NCBI RefSeq assembly: GCF_900112375.1 | Contig: NZ_FOLS01000042.1 | Coordinates: forward strand, 1 to 61,076 | Reading direction: 5' to 3' | Origin: Pseudomonas citronellolis | Lineage (GTDB): Bacteria; Pseudomonadota; Gammaproteobacteria; Pseudomonadales; Pseudomonadaceae | DNA length: 61,076 nt | Shown: one piece after another, positions 46,696-55,455 of the stretch | Numbering within the stretch: the stretch's first letter is position 1 | Layout of the letters: the number at the start of each line of letters is the position of its first letter | The notes under the pieces: model-generated | Databases searched by the model: none | What the model was told of the DNA's origin: nothing | The model's input: the letters and a program-made list of their open reading frames with translations, nothing else | Program-made: the position numbers and the translations under genes

Positions 46696-47459
46696 GAAGA
46701 GAAGCGTCCTTCCAGGCGATAGCGCGAGCCCGGGTAGAGCAGGCGCGCGCTGGTCACGGTGTTGCGCCCCGACCAGGTGCGTCGGCGGATCATCAGGCAG
46801 GGCTCGTGGCGGTCGATATTCAGCAGCCTGCATTCCTCGGCATCGGGCAGCACCGCCTCGACCACGTGCTCGCCCTCGCTGAGCGGCGCCACCTGGGTGA
46901 GGTAGGCGAACGGCGTCTGCCCGGAGAAGTCCTGCTTGAGGTAGTCGGGGGCCACGGCGGCATTGACGTAGCGGTCCTCGATCTGCACCGGCACGTCGTT
47001 CTCGAAGTGCACGATCAGCGAATGGAACACCCGCTGGCCTTCGCGCACGTCCAGCGCTAGGGCTCGCTCGGCGCTGGCCTTCTCCTCTTCCAGGCGCACC
47101 ACCACGCAATGGTGGCGATGGCCGCGCGCCTCGATTTCCTCGGCTATGTTCTGCACCTGGAACAGCGCCGACTGGCCCTTGGGTTCGGCGACGAAGGTGC
47201 CGACACCCTGCATGCGCACCAGCAGGCCGTCGTTGGTCAGCTCGCGCAGGGCGCGGTTGATGGTCATGCGGCTGACGCCCAGCTCGCTGACCAGCTCGCT
47301 CTCCGAGGGCACCCGGTGGTGCGGCGGCCAGGCGCCGGACTGGATCTGCTGGATGATCATCTGCTTCACCCGCGCGTACAGCGGGGCGGGCAGATCGCCC
47401 ATCTGCGAGGCCAGCGAGGAGCCCTCCGCGGGCGGGGTGGGCGTGGACGATGCGGGCAC
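46692..47459 (-). CDS. hutC: Histidine utilisation repressor HutC
   Basis: A 255-residue GntR/HutC-family regulator. The winged helix is at about residues 27-95 (RVPSESELVSELGVSRMTIN, ELTNDGLLVRMQGVGTFV); the UTRA ligand domain follows (GHRHHCVVVRLEEEKAS to YPGSRYRLEGRF). It represses hut genes until urocanate binds. The start is GTG at 47459, preceded by AAGGAGTACCCC; the ATG 102 bp upstream gives an N-terminus unlike the family. Probably autoregulated through the operator at 47615-47632. Confidence 0.94.
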   Translation of the reverse strand: MPASSTPTPPAEGSSLASQMGDLPAPLYARVKQMIIQQIQSGAWPPHHRVPSESELVSELGVSRMTINRALRELTNDGLLVRMQGVGTFVAEPKGQSALFQVQNIAEEIEARGHRHHCVVVRLEEEKASAERALALDVREGQRVFHSLIVHFENDVPVQIEDRYVNAAVAPDYLKQDFSGQTPFAYLTQVAPLSEGEHVVEAVLPDAEECRLLNIDRHEPCLMIRRRTWSGRNTVTSARLLYPGSRYRLEGRFSS

Positions 47460-47593
47460 GGGGGTACTCCTTGTCGGGGCGACGGTGGGCAGTGGCGGGA
47501 AGGCAGCGGCGCGATGCGCTCTTGTCCTCCGGCATGTACCGGAATCGACCGGTGCATACAAGTCCCGCGGCGACCGCCGGGCACGTCTCGTAG

Positions 47594-47632
47594 TTTACGG
47601 CCATCCTAAACGTCTGTATATGTATATACAAA
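47594..47632. promoter_or_regulatory. hutF promoter with HutC-type operator
   Basis: TTTACG (47594-47599), 17-bp spacer and TATATG (47617-47622) form a possible sigma-70 promoter for hutF. TGTATATGTATATACAAA (47615-47632) covers the -10 region and contains the HutC core TGTATATACAA. HutC would repress hutF here and possibly the divergent hutCD transcript. Confidence 0.6.
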
Positions 47633-47659
47633 TTCGAAGAGCCCTGCGAGGACCCCAGC

Positions 47660-49024
47660 ATGCCTGCCCTGTTCGCCGAACACGCCCTGCTCCCCAGCGG
47701 CTGGGCCCGCGATGTCCGTTTCGAGGTTGCCGCCGACGGCCTGCTGACGCGGGTCGAGGCCAACGCCAGCGCCGAAGGCGCCGAGCGCCTGCGCGGGCCG
47801 GTGCTGCCGGGCATGCCCAACCTGCACTCGCACGCCTTCCAGCGCGCCATGGCGGGCCTGGCCGAGGTGGCCGGCAACCCCAACGACAGCTTCTGGACCT
47901 GGCGCGAGCTGATGTACCGACTGGTCGGCCGCATCACCCCGGAGCAGTTGCAGGTCATCGCCCGCCAGCTGTACATCGAGATGCTCAAGGCCGGCTACAC
48001 CGGCGTCGCCGAATTCCACTACGTGCACCACGACCTGGGCGGCCAGCGCTACGCCGAGCCGGCCGAGCTGGCGCTGCGCGTCAGCCAGGCCGCGCGCGAG
48101 GCCGGCATCGGCCTGACGCTGCTGCCGGTGCTGTACAGCCATTCCGGCTTCGGCGGCCAGCCGCCCAGCGAAGGCCAGCGCCGCTTCATCAACGGCACCG
48201 ACGCCTACCTCGAACTGATCCACGGCCTGCAGCCGCGCCTGGCGGCGCAACCGGCGCAGCGCATCGGCCTGTGCTTCCACTCGCTGCGCGCGGTGACGCC
48301 GCAGCAGATCACCGAGGTGCTGGAGTCCGACAGCAGCGAAGGGCCCATCCACATCCACATCGCCGAACAGCAGAAGGAAGTCGACGACTGCCTGGCCTGG
48401 AGCCAGCGCCGGCCGCTGCAGTGGCTGTACGACAACATCGAGGTGGACGAGCGCTGGTGCCTGGTCCACGCCACCCACGCCGAGCCCGACGAAGTCGCCG
48501 CCATGGCTGCCAGCGGCGCGGTGGCCGGCCTGTGCCTGACCACCGAGGCCAACCTCGGCGACGGCATCTTCCCGGCGGTGGACTACCTGGCCCGCGGCGG
48601 GCGCCTGGGCATCGGCTCGGACAGCCACGTGTCGCTGAGCGTGGTGGAGGAACTGCGCTGGCTGGAATACGGCCAGCGCCTGCGCGACCAGAAGCGCAAC
48701 CGCCTGTACCGCAACGACCAGCCCAACATCGGCCAGACGCTCTACGAAGCGGCTCTCCAAGGTGGTGCCCAAGCCCTGGGCCAGCCGGTGGGCGAACTGG
48801 CCGCGGGCCGCCGCGCCGACCTGCTGGTGCTCGACGGCAACGATCCCTACCTGGCTACGGCCAAGCCCGAGACCCTGCTCAACCGCTGGCTGTTCGCCGG
48901 CGGCGACCGCCAGGTGCGCGATGTGATGGTCAACGGGCAGTGGGTGGTGCGGGAGCGCCGGCATGCGCTGGAAGAGCAGAGCGCCGGGGAGTTCGCGGGG
49001 GTGTTGCGGGAGTTGTTGGGGTAG
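47660..49024 (+). CDS. hutF: Formimidoylglutamate deiminase HutF
   Basis: A 454-residue amidohydrolase that deaminates formimino-glutamate to N-formylglutamate, the branch used by pseudomonads and completed by HutG. Metal-binding MPNLHSHAFQRAMAG (HxH), LCFHSLRAVTP, IHIHIAEQQKEV, LVHATHAE and GIGSDSHVSLSVVEEL are present. Transcribed rightward alone from the promoter before it. The stop codon falls inside a GTAGGGCG repeat element. Confidence 0.95.
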   Translation: MPALFAEHALLPSGWARDVRFEVAADGLLTRVEANASAEGAERLRGPVLPGMPNLHSHAFQRAMAGLAEVAGNPNDSFWTWRELMYRLVGRITPEQLQVIARQLYIEMLKAGYTGVAEFHYVHHDLGGQRYAEPAELALRVSQAAREAGIGLTLLPVLYSHSGFGGQPPSEGQRRFINGTDAYLELIHGLQPRLAAQPAQRIGLCFHSLRAVTPQQITEVLESDSSEGPIHIHIAEQQKEVDDCLAWSQRRPLQWLYDNIEVDERWCLVHATHAEPDEVAAMAASGAVAGLCLTTEANLGDGIFPAVDYLARGGRLGIGSDSHVSLSVVEELRWLEYGQRLRDQKRNRLYRNDQPNIGQTLYEAALQGGAQALGQPVGELAAGRRADLLVLDGNDPYLATAKPETLLNRWLFAGGDRQVRDVMVNGQWVVRERRHALEEQSAGEFAGVLRELLG

Positions 49025-49100
49025 GGCGCTCCGTGCTCGGCACCGAGCAGCCTGGGGCCGAGGTCAAACGGCGGATAACGCGGAGCGTTATTCGCCCTAC
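49021..49100. repeat. Palindromic element, GTAGGGCG family
   Basis: Starts GTAGGGCGCTCCG (49021) and ends GCGGATAACGCGGAGCGTTA TTCGCCCTAC (to 49100). The hutF stop codon TAG (49022-49024) is the second to fourth base of the element. A related copy at 59827 also supplies a stop codon. Confidence 0.7.
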
Positions 49101-49159
49101 GCCTGGCTTTCGTTGATTGTGGTGTTTGCCGGCAGATTCATCTCCGGGGCAAGCCCTTT

Positions 49160-49320
49160 TCCCTCTCCCTAACCCTCTCCCTGAAGGGAGAGGGGGCTAG
49201 TCCGTGCCGAGAGAAGAAATGGTTTCAGCTGGAAACCACCGGAGCTGCCGGCTGACTCCAGAATCCCCAACCCTGCCCAACGGTCCCCTCTCCCTTCAGG
49301 GAGAGGGTTAGGGAGAGGGA
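49160..49320. mobile_element. Small non-coding element with terminal inverted repeats (MITE-like), copy 2
   Basis: A 161-bp element with roughly 34-bp terminal inverted repeats (TCCCTCTCCCTAACCCTCTC at the left, its complement at the right), each end itself palindromic. The interior carries GTCCGTGCCGAGAGAAG and AATGGTTTCAGC, inverted relative to copy 1 at 23011-23185. With 49021-49100 it fills the 341-bp gap between hutF and the lipocalin gene. Confidence 0.8.
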
Positions 49321-49365
49321 GCGGAGGTAAAGTAGCGCACCTACGTTACCGGCAGGCACCGTCCC

Positions 49366-49926
49366 TCAATTCCCCGCGATCGCGCTGTCCTTACTCCGCC
49401 AGATCAGATCGCTCGTGTCATACCCCTTGCGATTGGCCTCGGCCAACAAACGACGCAACGTCGCCGCGGGCAGGCTGGTCTGCCGCGCCAGCAGCCACAG
49501 GTGGTCGCGATCGCGGTTGCCGACCAGCGCGGTCTGGTAGTCCTCGTCGACGTAGAGCACCTGGTAGTCGCCGCGCACCACGCCGGGGAGCAGCCGCGAC
49601 GCCCAGTTATCGAAGCGCACCCAGAAGGCATCGGTGCTGCCCGGCGTCTGCGGGGTGGCCGTGCCGGTCACCTGCTTCCAGCTGCCGTCGGCGGTGCGGC
49701 AGCGGTTGAGCAGGCCGATGCTGCCATCGGCGCGCACGTGGTAGTGGGCCTCGGACTGCAGGCAGGCGCGCTGGAAGAACATCGGCTTGCGCGCCAGCTC
49801 GTACCAGGTGCCGGCGTAGCGCTGCGGGTCGACCTGCATCGTTTGCGGCCGCTCCTCGGCGTGCCCGGCGCAGCCGCCGATGCCGGCCAGCGCGACGGCG
49901 GCGAGCACCCGCAGCGCGGCGTTCAT
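49366..49926 (-). CDS. blc: Bacterial lipocalin Blc
   Basis: A 186-residue outer-membrane lipocalin. Lipobox GGCAG with Cys about 19; the lipocalin signature is YAGTWYELARKPMFFQ, followed by the eight-strand barrel with YQVLYVDEDYQTALVGNRDRD and LWLLARQ. It binds lysophospholipids or fatty acids in family members. The next gene upstream (a small lipoprotein) ends 1 bp before it, so the two are cotranscribed. Confidence 0.94.
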   Translation of the reverse strand: MNAALRVLAAVALAGIGGCAGHAEERPQTMQVDPQRYAGTWYELARKPMFFQRACLQSEAHYHVRADGSIGLLNRCRTADGSWKQVTGTATPQTPGSTDAFWVRFDNWASRLLPGVVRGDYQVLYVDEDYQTALVGNRDRDHLWLLARQTSLPAATLRRLLAEANRKGYDTSDLIWRSKDSAIAGN

Positions 49927-49927
49927 C

Positions 49928-50182
49928 TCACTTCAGGCCCTGGCCGGAGAACATCAGCACCTTGTCGCCGGCGTACTGCACGCTGATGAAGGTCTTGTCG
50001 TCGCCCCAGGTGCAGCTGGACACGCCCAGCGCGCCGGAGCACTCGGTCGGCTTGCCGAGCAGGGCCTCCACCTCGGCCTTGTCCATGCCGGCCTTGAGCT
50101 TGGAATAGTTTTCCTGGTTGAGCTTGCTGCAGGCGGCCATGGCGATGCAGACGGCGATCAGGGCGATACGGCGGAAGGACAT
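49928..50182 (-). CDS. Small lipoprotein upstream of blc (SmpA/BamE-like hairpin motif)
   Basis: An 84-residue lipoprotein (lipobox MAAC, Cys18). LNQENYSKLKAGMDKAEVEALLGKPTECSG is the helix-turn-helix pattern seen in BamE/SmpA-like and DUF3862-type proteins, followed by CTWGDDKTFISVQYAGDKVL. The two mature Cys could form a disulfide. The function is not known. ATG at 50182. Confidence 0.82.
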   Translation of the reverse strand: MSFRRIALIAVCIAMAACSKLNQENYSKLKAGMDKAEVEALLGKPTECSGALGVSSCTWGDDKTFISVQYAGDKVLMFSGQGLK

Positions 50183-50251
50183 GGGCAACTCCATTGTCGG
50201 ATGGTCCATTGGACAAGCGTGGCACAGGCCACGCGAAACGCACCCTTGGAG

Positions 50252-50860
50252 TCAGAAACGCGAGCCGGGTTCCTTGAGGAAGGCGACTTCCTCGGCGCTG
50301 GATTCGCGGCCAAGGATGGCGTTGCGATGGGGGAAGCGGCCGAAGCGCGCGACCACGACGCGGTGGCGCTCGGCGTAGTCGAGGAAATCGGCGAACAGCG
50401 CCTTGTCGTCCTCGGCGGCCTGCTCGTGCAGTTCGGCGAAATGCTGCACCGCCTGTTCCTGCTGTGCCAGGTCCTCGGCGTGCTCAAGCACCAGGTAGAC
50501 GAAGACCCGCTCGATGGGCTGCAACTGGCGGTCCAGCCCGGCCGCAAGACCGCGGCGCACCAGCGCCTGGGCGCGGGCGTCGCCGTCATAGGCGCGCGGC
50601 GTGTCGCGGAAGATCATCCGCGGCAACTGGTCCAGCAGCAGGATCAGCGCCAGCCAGCCCTGGGCCGAGCCGGCCCAGTCGGCCAGCCCGCCGTCCAGGG
50701 CCTGGCGCACCAGGCCGCCGAAGCGGTTGTCCGAGGCCATGTCCTCGCAGGCGCTCTTGCCGAACCACAGGCCGTTGCGCTGGGCGGCGACGTCGCTGGC
50801 GCGCAGGGCGTCGCCGAACCACCAGTCGAGCAACGCCTGCCAGGCGGGTGCCGCGCTCAT
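50252..50860 (-). CDS. DUF924 family protein
   Basis: A 202-residue cytoplasmic, largely helical protein of the DUF924 family: start with LLDWWFG, NGLWFGKSACEDMASDNRF, LALILLLDQLPRMIFR, and the end FGRFPHRNAILGRESSAEE. TPR-like superhelix in family structures; the function is unknown. Its ATG overlaps the fbp stop by 1 bp (TGATG), so it is translated with fbp. Confidence 0.92.
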   Translation of the reverse strand: MSAAPAWQALLDWWFGDALRASDVAAQRNGLWFGKSACEDMASDNRFGGLVRQALDGGLADWAGSAQGWLALILLLDQLPRMIFRDTPRAYDGDARAQALVRRGLAAGLDRQLQPIERVFVYLVLEHAEDLAQQEQAVQHFAELHEQAAEDDKALFADFLDYAERHRVVVARFGRFPHRNAILGRESSAEEVAFLKEPGSRF

Positions 50861-51870
50861 CAGGCCTGGTGGTAGCCGGTGACGCGCTCGACCTCTTCCT
50901 TCGAACCGAGGAACACGGCCACGCGCTGGTGCAGCGAATCCGGCTGGATGTCGAGGATGCGCTGGGTGCCGTTGGTGGCGGCGCCGCCGGCCTGCTCGAT
51001 GATGAAGGACATCGGGTTGGCCTCGTACATCAGCCGCAGCTTGCCGGGCTTCTCCGGCTCACGGGCATCGCGCGGGTACATGAAGATGCCGCCGCGGGTC
51101 AGGATGCGGTGCACGTCGGCCACCATGGAGGCGATCCAGCGCATGTTGTAGTTCTTGCCCAGCGGGCCTTCCTTGCCGGCCAGCAGTTCGCTGACGTAGC
51201 GCTGCACCGGGGCTTCCCAGTGGCGCTGGTTGGACATGTTGATGGCGAACTCGGCGGTGCTGTCCGGCACGCGGATGTTGTCGTGGGTGAGCACGAAGCT
51301 GCCCAGCTCGCGGTCCAGGGTGAAGCCCTTGACGCCGTCGCCGAGGGTCAGCATCAGCATGGTCTGCGGGCCGTAGATGGCGTAGCCGGCGGCGACCTGC
51401 TTGGTGCCCGGCTGGAGGAAGGCCTGCTCGTTGAGGCTGTCGTTCTGGCTCAGGTGCTGCTCGGGGCAGCGCAGCACCGAGAAGATGGTGCCGACCGAGA
51501 CGTTGACGTCGATGTTGCTGGAGCCGTCCAGCGGGTCGAACACCAGCAGGTAGGCGCCCTTGGGGTACTTGCCGGGGATCTGGTAGGCGTTGTCCATCTC
51601 CTCGGAGGCCATGCCGGCCAGGTGGCCGCCCCACTCGTTGGCTTCCAGGAGGATTTCGTTGGACATCACGTCCAGCTTCTTCTGCACCTCGCCCTGCACG
51701 TTCTCGGTGCCCATGCTGCCCAGCACGCCGCCCAGGGCGCCCTTGGACACGGCATGGCTGATTTCCTTGCACGCACGCGCCACCACCTCGATGAGGAAGC
51801 GCAGGTCGGCCGGGGTGTTGTGGCTGCGGGTCTGCTCGATGAGGTAGCGGCTGAGGGTAACGCGGGACAT
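50860..51870 (-). CDS. fbp: Fructose-1,6-bisphosphatase class I
   Basis: A 336-residue FBPase, the gluconeogenic enzyme converting fructose 1,6-bisphosphate to fructose 6-phosphate. Metal-binding [13 protein letters not shown], Glu in ASEEMDN and the C-terminal GRL-like segment [19 protein letters not shown] are diagnostic. The ATG at 51870 follows CGGAGCCCTTCC. Pseudomonads rely on it for sugar synthesis because they lack phosphofructokinase. Confidence 0.96.
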   Translation of the reverse strand: MSRVTLSRYLIEQTRSHNTPADLRFLIEVVARACKEISHAVSKGALGGVLGSMGTENVQGEVQKKLDVMSNEILLEANEWGGHLAGMASEEMDNAYQIPGKYPKGAYLLVFDPLDGSSNIDVNVSVGTIFSVLRCPEQHLSQNDSLNEQAFLQPGTKQVAAGYAIYGPQTMLMLTLGDGVKGFTLDRELGSFVLTHDNIRVPDSTAEFAINMSNQRHWEAPVQRYVSELLAGKEGPLGKNYNMRWIASMVADVHRILTRGGIFMYPRDAREPEKPGKLRLMYEANPMSFIIEQAGGAATNGTQRILDIQPDSLHQRVAVFLGSKEEVERVTGYHQA

Positions 51871-52039
51871 GGAAGGGCTCCGGGGGAGAGGTAGGAAAAA
51901 AACTGCGCGCATTCTAGCGTGGAATCGGCCACGCCGCCTCCCGTACGGCGCGTCCGTCCTGAGGTTGGAGCGCGCCGCCGGTGGTCGGTTCCCTCGTCGC
52001 TGCGGCCGTCAGTCGCGGCGGCTTGCTGGCGTACCGGGC

Positions 52040-53956
52040 TTAGAAGTCCAGGCTCAGCGCCAGGCTCACGCCCTGCTGCAGGTCGTCGTCGCTGCGGTGC
52101 GCGCTGTAGCCGCCACGCAGCGAGAGTTCCGGGGTCAGCTTCTGGGCGAAGCCCAGGGTCGCGCGCTGCAGGTGGCTCTGCGGGGTGTAGCCCTGCAGGG
52201 TGAAGCCGTTGGCCGGCAGGCTGGTGAAGGCCATCCCGATGTTCTGGGTGTCGTCGGCGTATTCACGCTCCACCGCCACTTCACCGAACAGTTGGGTCTG
52301 CTCGCTGAGCGCGTACTTGCCCTGCAGGCCGGCGCCGAGACGGCGGGAATAGCGCTTCTGCTCGTCGAACGACAGCGAGGTGGAAGCGTTGCCCTCGTCG
52401 TAGCCGTCCACCTTCACCCGCGCCCAGTCGGCGCTGACGAAGGGCGACAGGTGCCAGGCCTCGCCGCCCTGGGCGATGTCGTAGCCGATCCGGCCGCTGA
52501 AGGCGAGCAGGTTGCCGTTGGTGTCGCCCTTCTCCTCGACGGTGCGCGGGCCGATGGCGAACTTGCGGTTGGCCTCGTCGTAGTCGAGGTAGCCGCCGGT
52601 CACCGCGGCGTCGCCCCACCAGCGATCCTGCTGGTACTGCACGAAGAGGCTGCCCAGGTAGCTGTTGAGCTTGTAGTCGGAATCCTCGGCGCCGGCCTCC
52701 AGTTTCTGCCGGTAGAAACCGGCGGCGATGCCGGCGCGCCAGGCGTCGTCCAGGCGCAGCGAGCCGCCCAGGGTCAGGTTGTAGCCGAAGCCGTCGCCGC
52801 TGGCGGCGCTGTCCTGGTCGTCGTAGTCCAGGTGCTGGCCGCCGCCGGTGACGAAGCCACGCCACTGGCCGACGCCCTGCCAGTTCTCCCAGTCGGCCAG
52901 CCACTGGCTGCGCAGCTCGTCCTGGTAGGCGCGCAGGGTGCCGTGGGCCATTTCCGGCAGCAGGGTGGCTTCCCAGGGCGCGGACAGCACCGAGTAGGCG
53001 TAATCGGCGATCAGCGTCTGGCCGGCGATGGTCGGGTGCACGCCATCGTTGAAGATCAGCTTGGTCGGGTCGGCTCCGGCGCTGCCGCCGATGCCATAGA
53101 CGGGGTTGACCGGGCAGCCGTCGCCGCTGAAGCAGGTGCCCACCAGGTTCTGTCCGGTGGCCAGGCCATAGGCGCCGGGGTTGGCCAGCACTTCCTTGAG
53201 CATCAACGGGATGTTCAGCGGGATCACGTTGGCGCCGCTGCTGGCCAGCTGACTGACCAGCTCCTCGTTGAAGATGCCGCTGAGCTGGGTGCCCAGCTCC
53301 TCGAAGCCGGTGCCATTGGTGGCCGGGGTCAGGCCCAGGTCGGGCAGCAGCCAGACCATGATGTAGCGCGCGCCGGCCTGGCTCAGGGCCTGGGCGCTGT
53401 CCACCAGGCGCCCGGCGGCGGCGCGGGCGGAGGGGTCGTCGGTGATGCGGAACTGCAGGAAGTCGTTGCCGCCGCCGGTGAGGTAGTAGAGCGCGTTGGG
53501 GTCGGCGAGGCGGCCGACCAGGTAGCCGTCGCGGGTGCGCGTCTGGCCGTTGGCGCTGACCACCGAGCCGCCGGCGGCGGTGATGGAGTCGTAGATCTGG
53601 TCGGTGCGGTAGCCGCCCACCGCCCAGTTGTTGCCGTCCGGCAGGCCTTCGGCGGCGTTCACCAGCGAGGTCGAGGGGCCGAGGTCGCCGGCGGCGACGC
53701 CCAGCTTGCCGCCGAGGATCATCGCCGCGGTAGGCCCGAAGACCTCGCCGCTGCCGTCCAGATAGGTCGGGCCCACGCGGTTGGTGAAGCGGGTGGAGGC
53801 GCCGGCGGGGCCGTCGGCGTCGGGGAACTGGCCGGCGTCGCTGAGGCTGTCGCCGAACACCACCAGGGTCGAATACGGGGAAGGTGACGCCAGGGCCTGG
53901 CTGGCGATGCCGAGCAGGCAAGCGGCGGCCAGGGGTGAAAGCACCTGTTTGATCAT
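52040..53956 (-). CDS. estA: Autotransporter esterase EstA
   Basis: A 638-residue outer-membrane GDSL esterase (type Va autotransporter). Signal peptide 1-24 (ending ALA). The passenger has [10 protein letters not shown] with nucleophile Ser37, GGNDFL (block III) and NDGVHPT (block V with catalytic Asp and His). The last 270 or so residues form the beta-barrel and end in Phe (LALSLDF). In P. aeruginosa EstA affects rhamnolipid production and motility. The ATG at 53956 starts a standard signal; a short spacer with an AT-rich run (53985-54020) lies upstream. Confidence 0.95.
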   Translation of the reverse strand: MIKQVLSPLAAACLLGIASQALASPSPYSTLVVFGDSLSDAGQFPDADGPAGASTRFTNRVGPTYLDGSGEVFGPTAAMILGGKLGVAAGDLGPSTSLVNAAEGLPDGNNWAVGGYRTDQIYDSITAAGGSVVSANGQTRTRDGYLVGRLADPNALYYLTGGGNDFLQFRITDDPSARAAAGRLVDSAQALSQAGARYIMVWLLPDLGLTPATNGTGFEELGTQLSGIFNEELVSQLASSGANVIPLNIPLMLKEVLANPGAYGLATGQNLVGTCFSGDGCPVNPVYGIGGSAGADPTKLIFNDGVHPTIAGQTLIADYAYSVLSAPWEATLLPEMAHGTLRAYQDELRSQWLADWENWQGVGQWRGFVTGGGQHLDYDDQDSAASGDGFGYNLTLGGSLRLDDAWRAGIAAGFYRQKLEAGAEDSDYKLNSYLGSLFVQYQQDRWWGDAAVTGGYLDYDEANRKFAIGPRTVEEKGDTNGNLLAFSGRIGYDIAQGGEAWHLSPFVSADWARVKVDGYDEGNASTSLSFDEQKRYSRRLGAGLQGKYALSEQTQLFGEVAVEREYADDTQNIGMAFTSLPANGFTLQGYTPQSHLQRATLGFAQKLTPELSLRGGYSAHRSDDDLQQGVSLALSLDF

Positions 53957-54090
53957 GCGGCTGACTCCATGCTTGTTCTTATAGGTAGAGTGCAACGCCG
54001 TTAACAGTATCAGAACAATCGCGCAGAGTAGCGTTCTTGACGCATTTCCCTACATAAGCTGGCGTAATTTCTCCATTTCCCGGTATTTGC

Positions 54091-55455
54091 TCATTGGCCG
54101 GCGCGCTGCCCGCGCAACAGGCTGAAGGCCATGCCGCCCAGCAGCAGCACCCCGCCCAGCAATACGGCCCACAGGCCGATACGCTTCCAATTGCCGTCGC
54201 CGGCGCTGGCGGCTTCCGCCGGGGCGGCCTGCAGGACCCCGTCCAGGCTGGCCTGGCCGACCTGCGCCGGCTTGTCCGGCTGGTAGCCGGGGATCAGCAC
54301 GCTCAGCGGCAGGCTGGCGGAGGTGGCGTCGCGCTTGCCGAGGGCCAGTTGGTAGGGCGCGCTGCCACGCACCAGGAACACCAGCTCGCGGGCGCGCATG
54401 GCCACCCGCAGGTTGGGCGCCGTGTCGCCCAGGCCGGTACCGCGCGCGTCGGTGACCAGGCGCAGCTGGCGCACCGGCTGGCCGGCCAGCAGCAGTTCGT
54501 CCTGGCGCACCTGGCGGCCGTCCACCGGCAGGTCGTAGAGCACCCCGCGGGCCAGCGGGTACCAGTCCTCGCGGCTGCCCTGCCCCGTTGCGTTGCGCGC
54601 GGACAGCGCCACCGGCGCCATCAGGTGCTGCGCCGCCGCGCCCAGTTCGAAGCGCACCCGCTCCAGCGGCAGCGCCTGGGGCAGGTCCCAGCGGTAGCTG
54701 CCGTCCGCCTCGCGGCGCCCGGCGATGGGCTCGGACCACACCAGCGGCGTGCTCGCGGCCTGGTCGGTGCGGCCCAGCAGGCGCGCGCCCTTGAGCGTCA
54801 CCGCCGCGTTGCCGGCCGGCCACGACAGGCGCAGGTAGCGCGCCTTCTGCCCAGGCAGGGCCACCTCGCTGACGTCCATGCGCTCGCCGTTGAAGCTCAG
54901 GCGGGCGAGCTGGCCGTCGCCCCAGTTGCGCCAGCGCTGCAGGTCGTCGCTGGCCTCGATGCGGAAGTGCTGGAAGCCCTCGGCCTCGCTGCTCCAGTCC
55001 AGGGCCAGGCGCTCGAAGGGGAAGTCGGCGTCGCCGGCGTCCAGCAGCCAGCCGCTGCGCCGCTCGCCCGTTGGCGCGGGCGCCGCGTCGGGCAGCACTT
55101 CCACCAGGGTGCCGGTGGTGCTGCGCTGGATACGCAGGCCGGCCTGGCGGCCGGGGTCGGCTTCGGCGCCATACAGCGGGAACAGCCGGGCCGCGGCTTC
55201 ATGGGCGGTGCTGCTGCCCTGCACTGCCGCCGCGCTCAGCGCGTAGGGCAGCGCCTCGCCTTCCTTGTCGAACACCCGCAGGTCGCGCAGGTCGGCATGG
55301 GCGGCGGCCAGTTGCACGCTCATCGGCAGTTGCAGGCGGTACCAGGGGCCGTCGCCCTGCAGGCGCAGGGGCACCTGCTGCGGGTAGTCGGCAGGGTTTT
55401 CCGCGGCCTGGGCCAGCCCGGCGGCCAGGCAGAGGATGAGGGAAGCCAGCTTCAT
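54091..55455 (-). CDS. DUF3999 membrane-anchored periplasmic protein
   Basis: A 454-residue protein with signal peptide (1-17, ending AQA), a large periplasmic beta-rich region (WYRLQLPMSVQLAAAHADLR, HFRIEASDDLQRWRNWGDG resembling a discoidin-like fold) and one C-terminal transmembrane helix (about 430-448). DUF3999 genes are regularly next to DUF2339 genes; the ATG overlaps the DUF2339 stop (ATGA). The function is unknown, perhaps envelope assembly with its partner. Confidence 0.87.
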   Translation of the reverse strand: MKLASLILCLAAGLAQAAENPADYPQQVPLRLQGDGPWYRLQLPMSVQLAAAHADLRDLRVFDKEGEALPYALSAAAVQGSSTAHEAAARLFPLYGAEADPGRQAGLRIQRSTTGTLVEVLPDAAPAPTGERRSGWLLDAGDADFPFERLALDWSSEAEGFQHFRIEASDDLQRWRNWGDGQLARLSFNGERMDVSEVALPGQKARYLRLSWPAGNAAVTLKGARLLGRTDQAASTPLVWSEPIAGRREADGSYRWDLPQALPLERVRFELGAAAQHLMAPVALSARNATGQGSREDWYPLARGVLYDLPVDGRQVRQDELLLAGQPVRQLRLVTDARGTGLGDTAPNLRVAMRARELVFLVRGSAPYQLALGKRDATSASLPLSVLIPGYQPDKPAQVGQASLDGVLQAAPAEAASAGDGNWKRIGLWAVLLGGVLLLGGMAFSLLRGQRAGQ

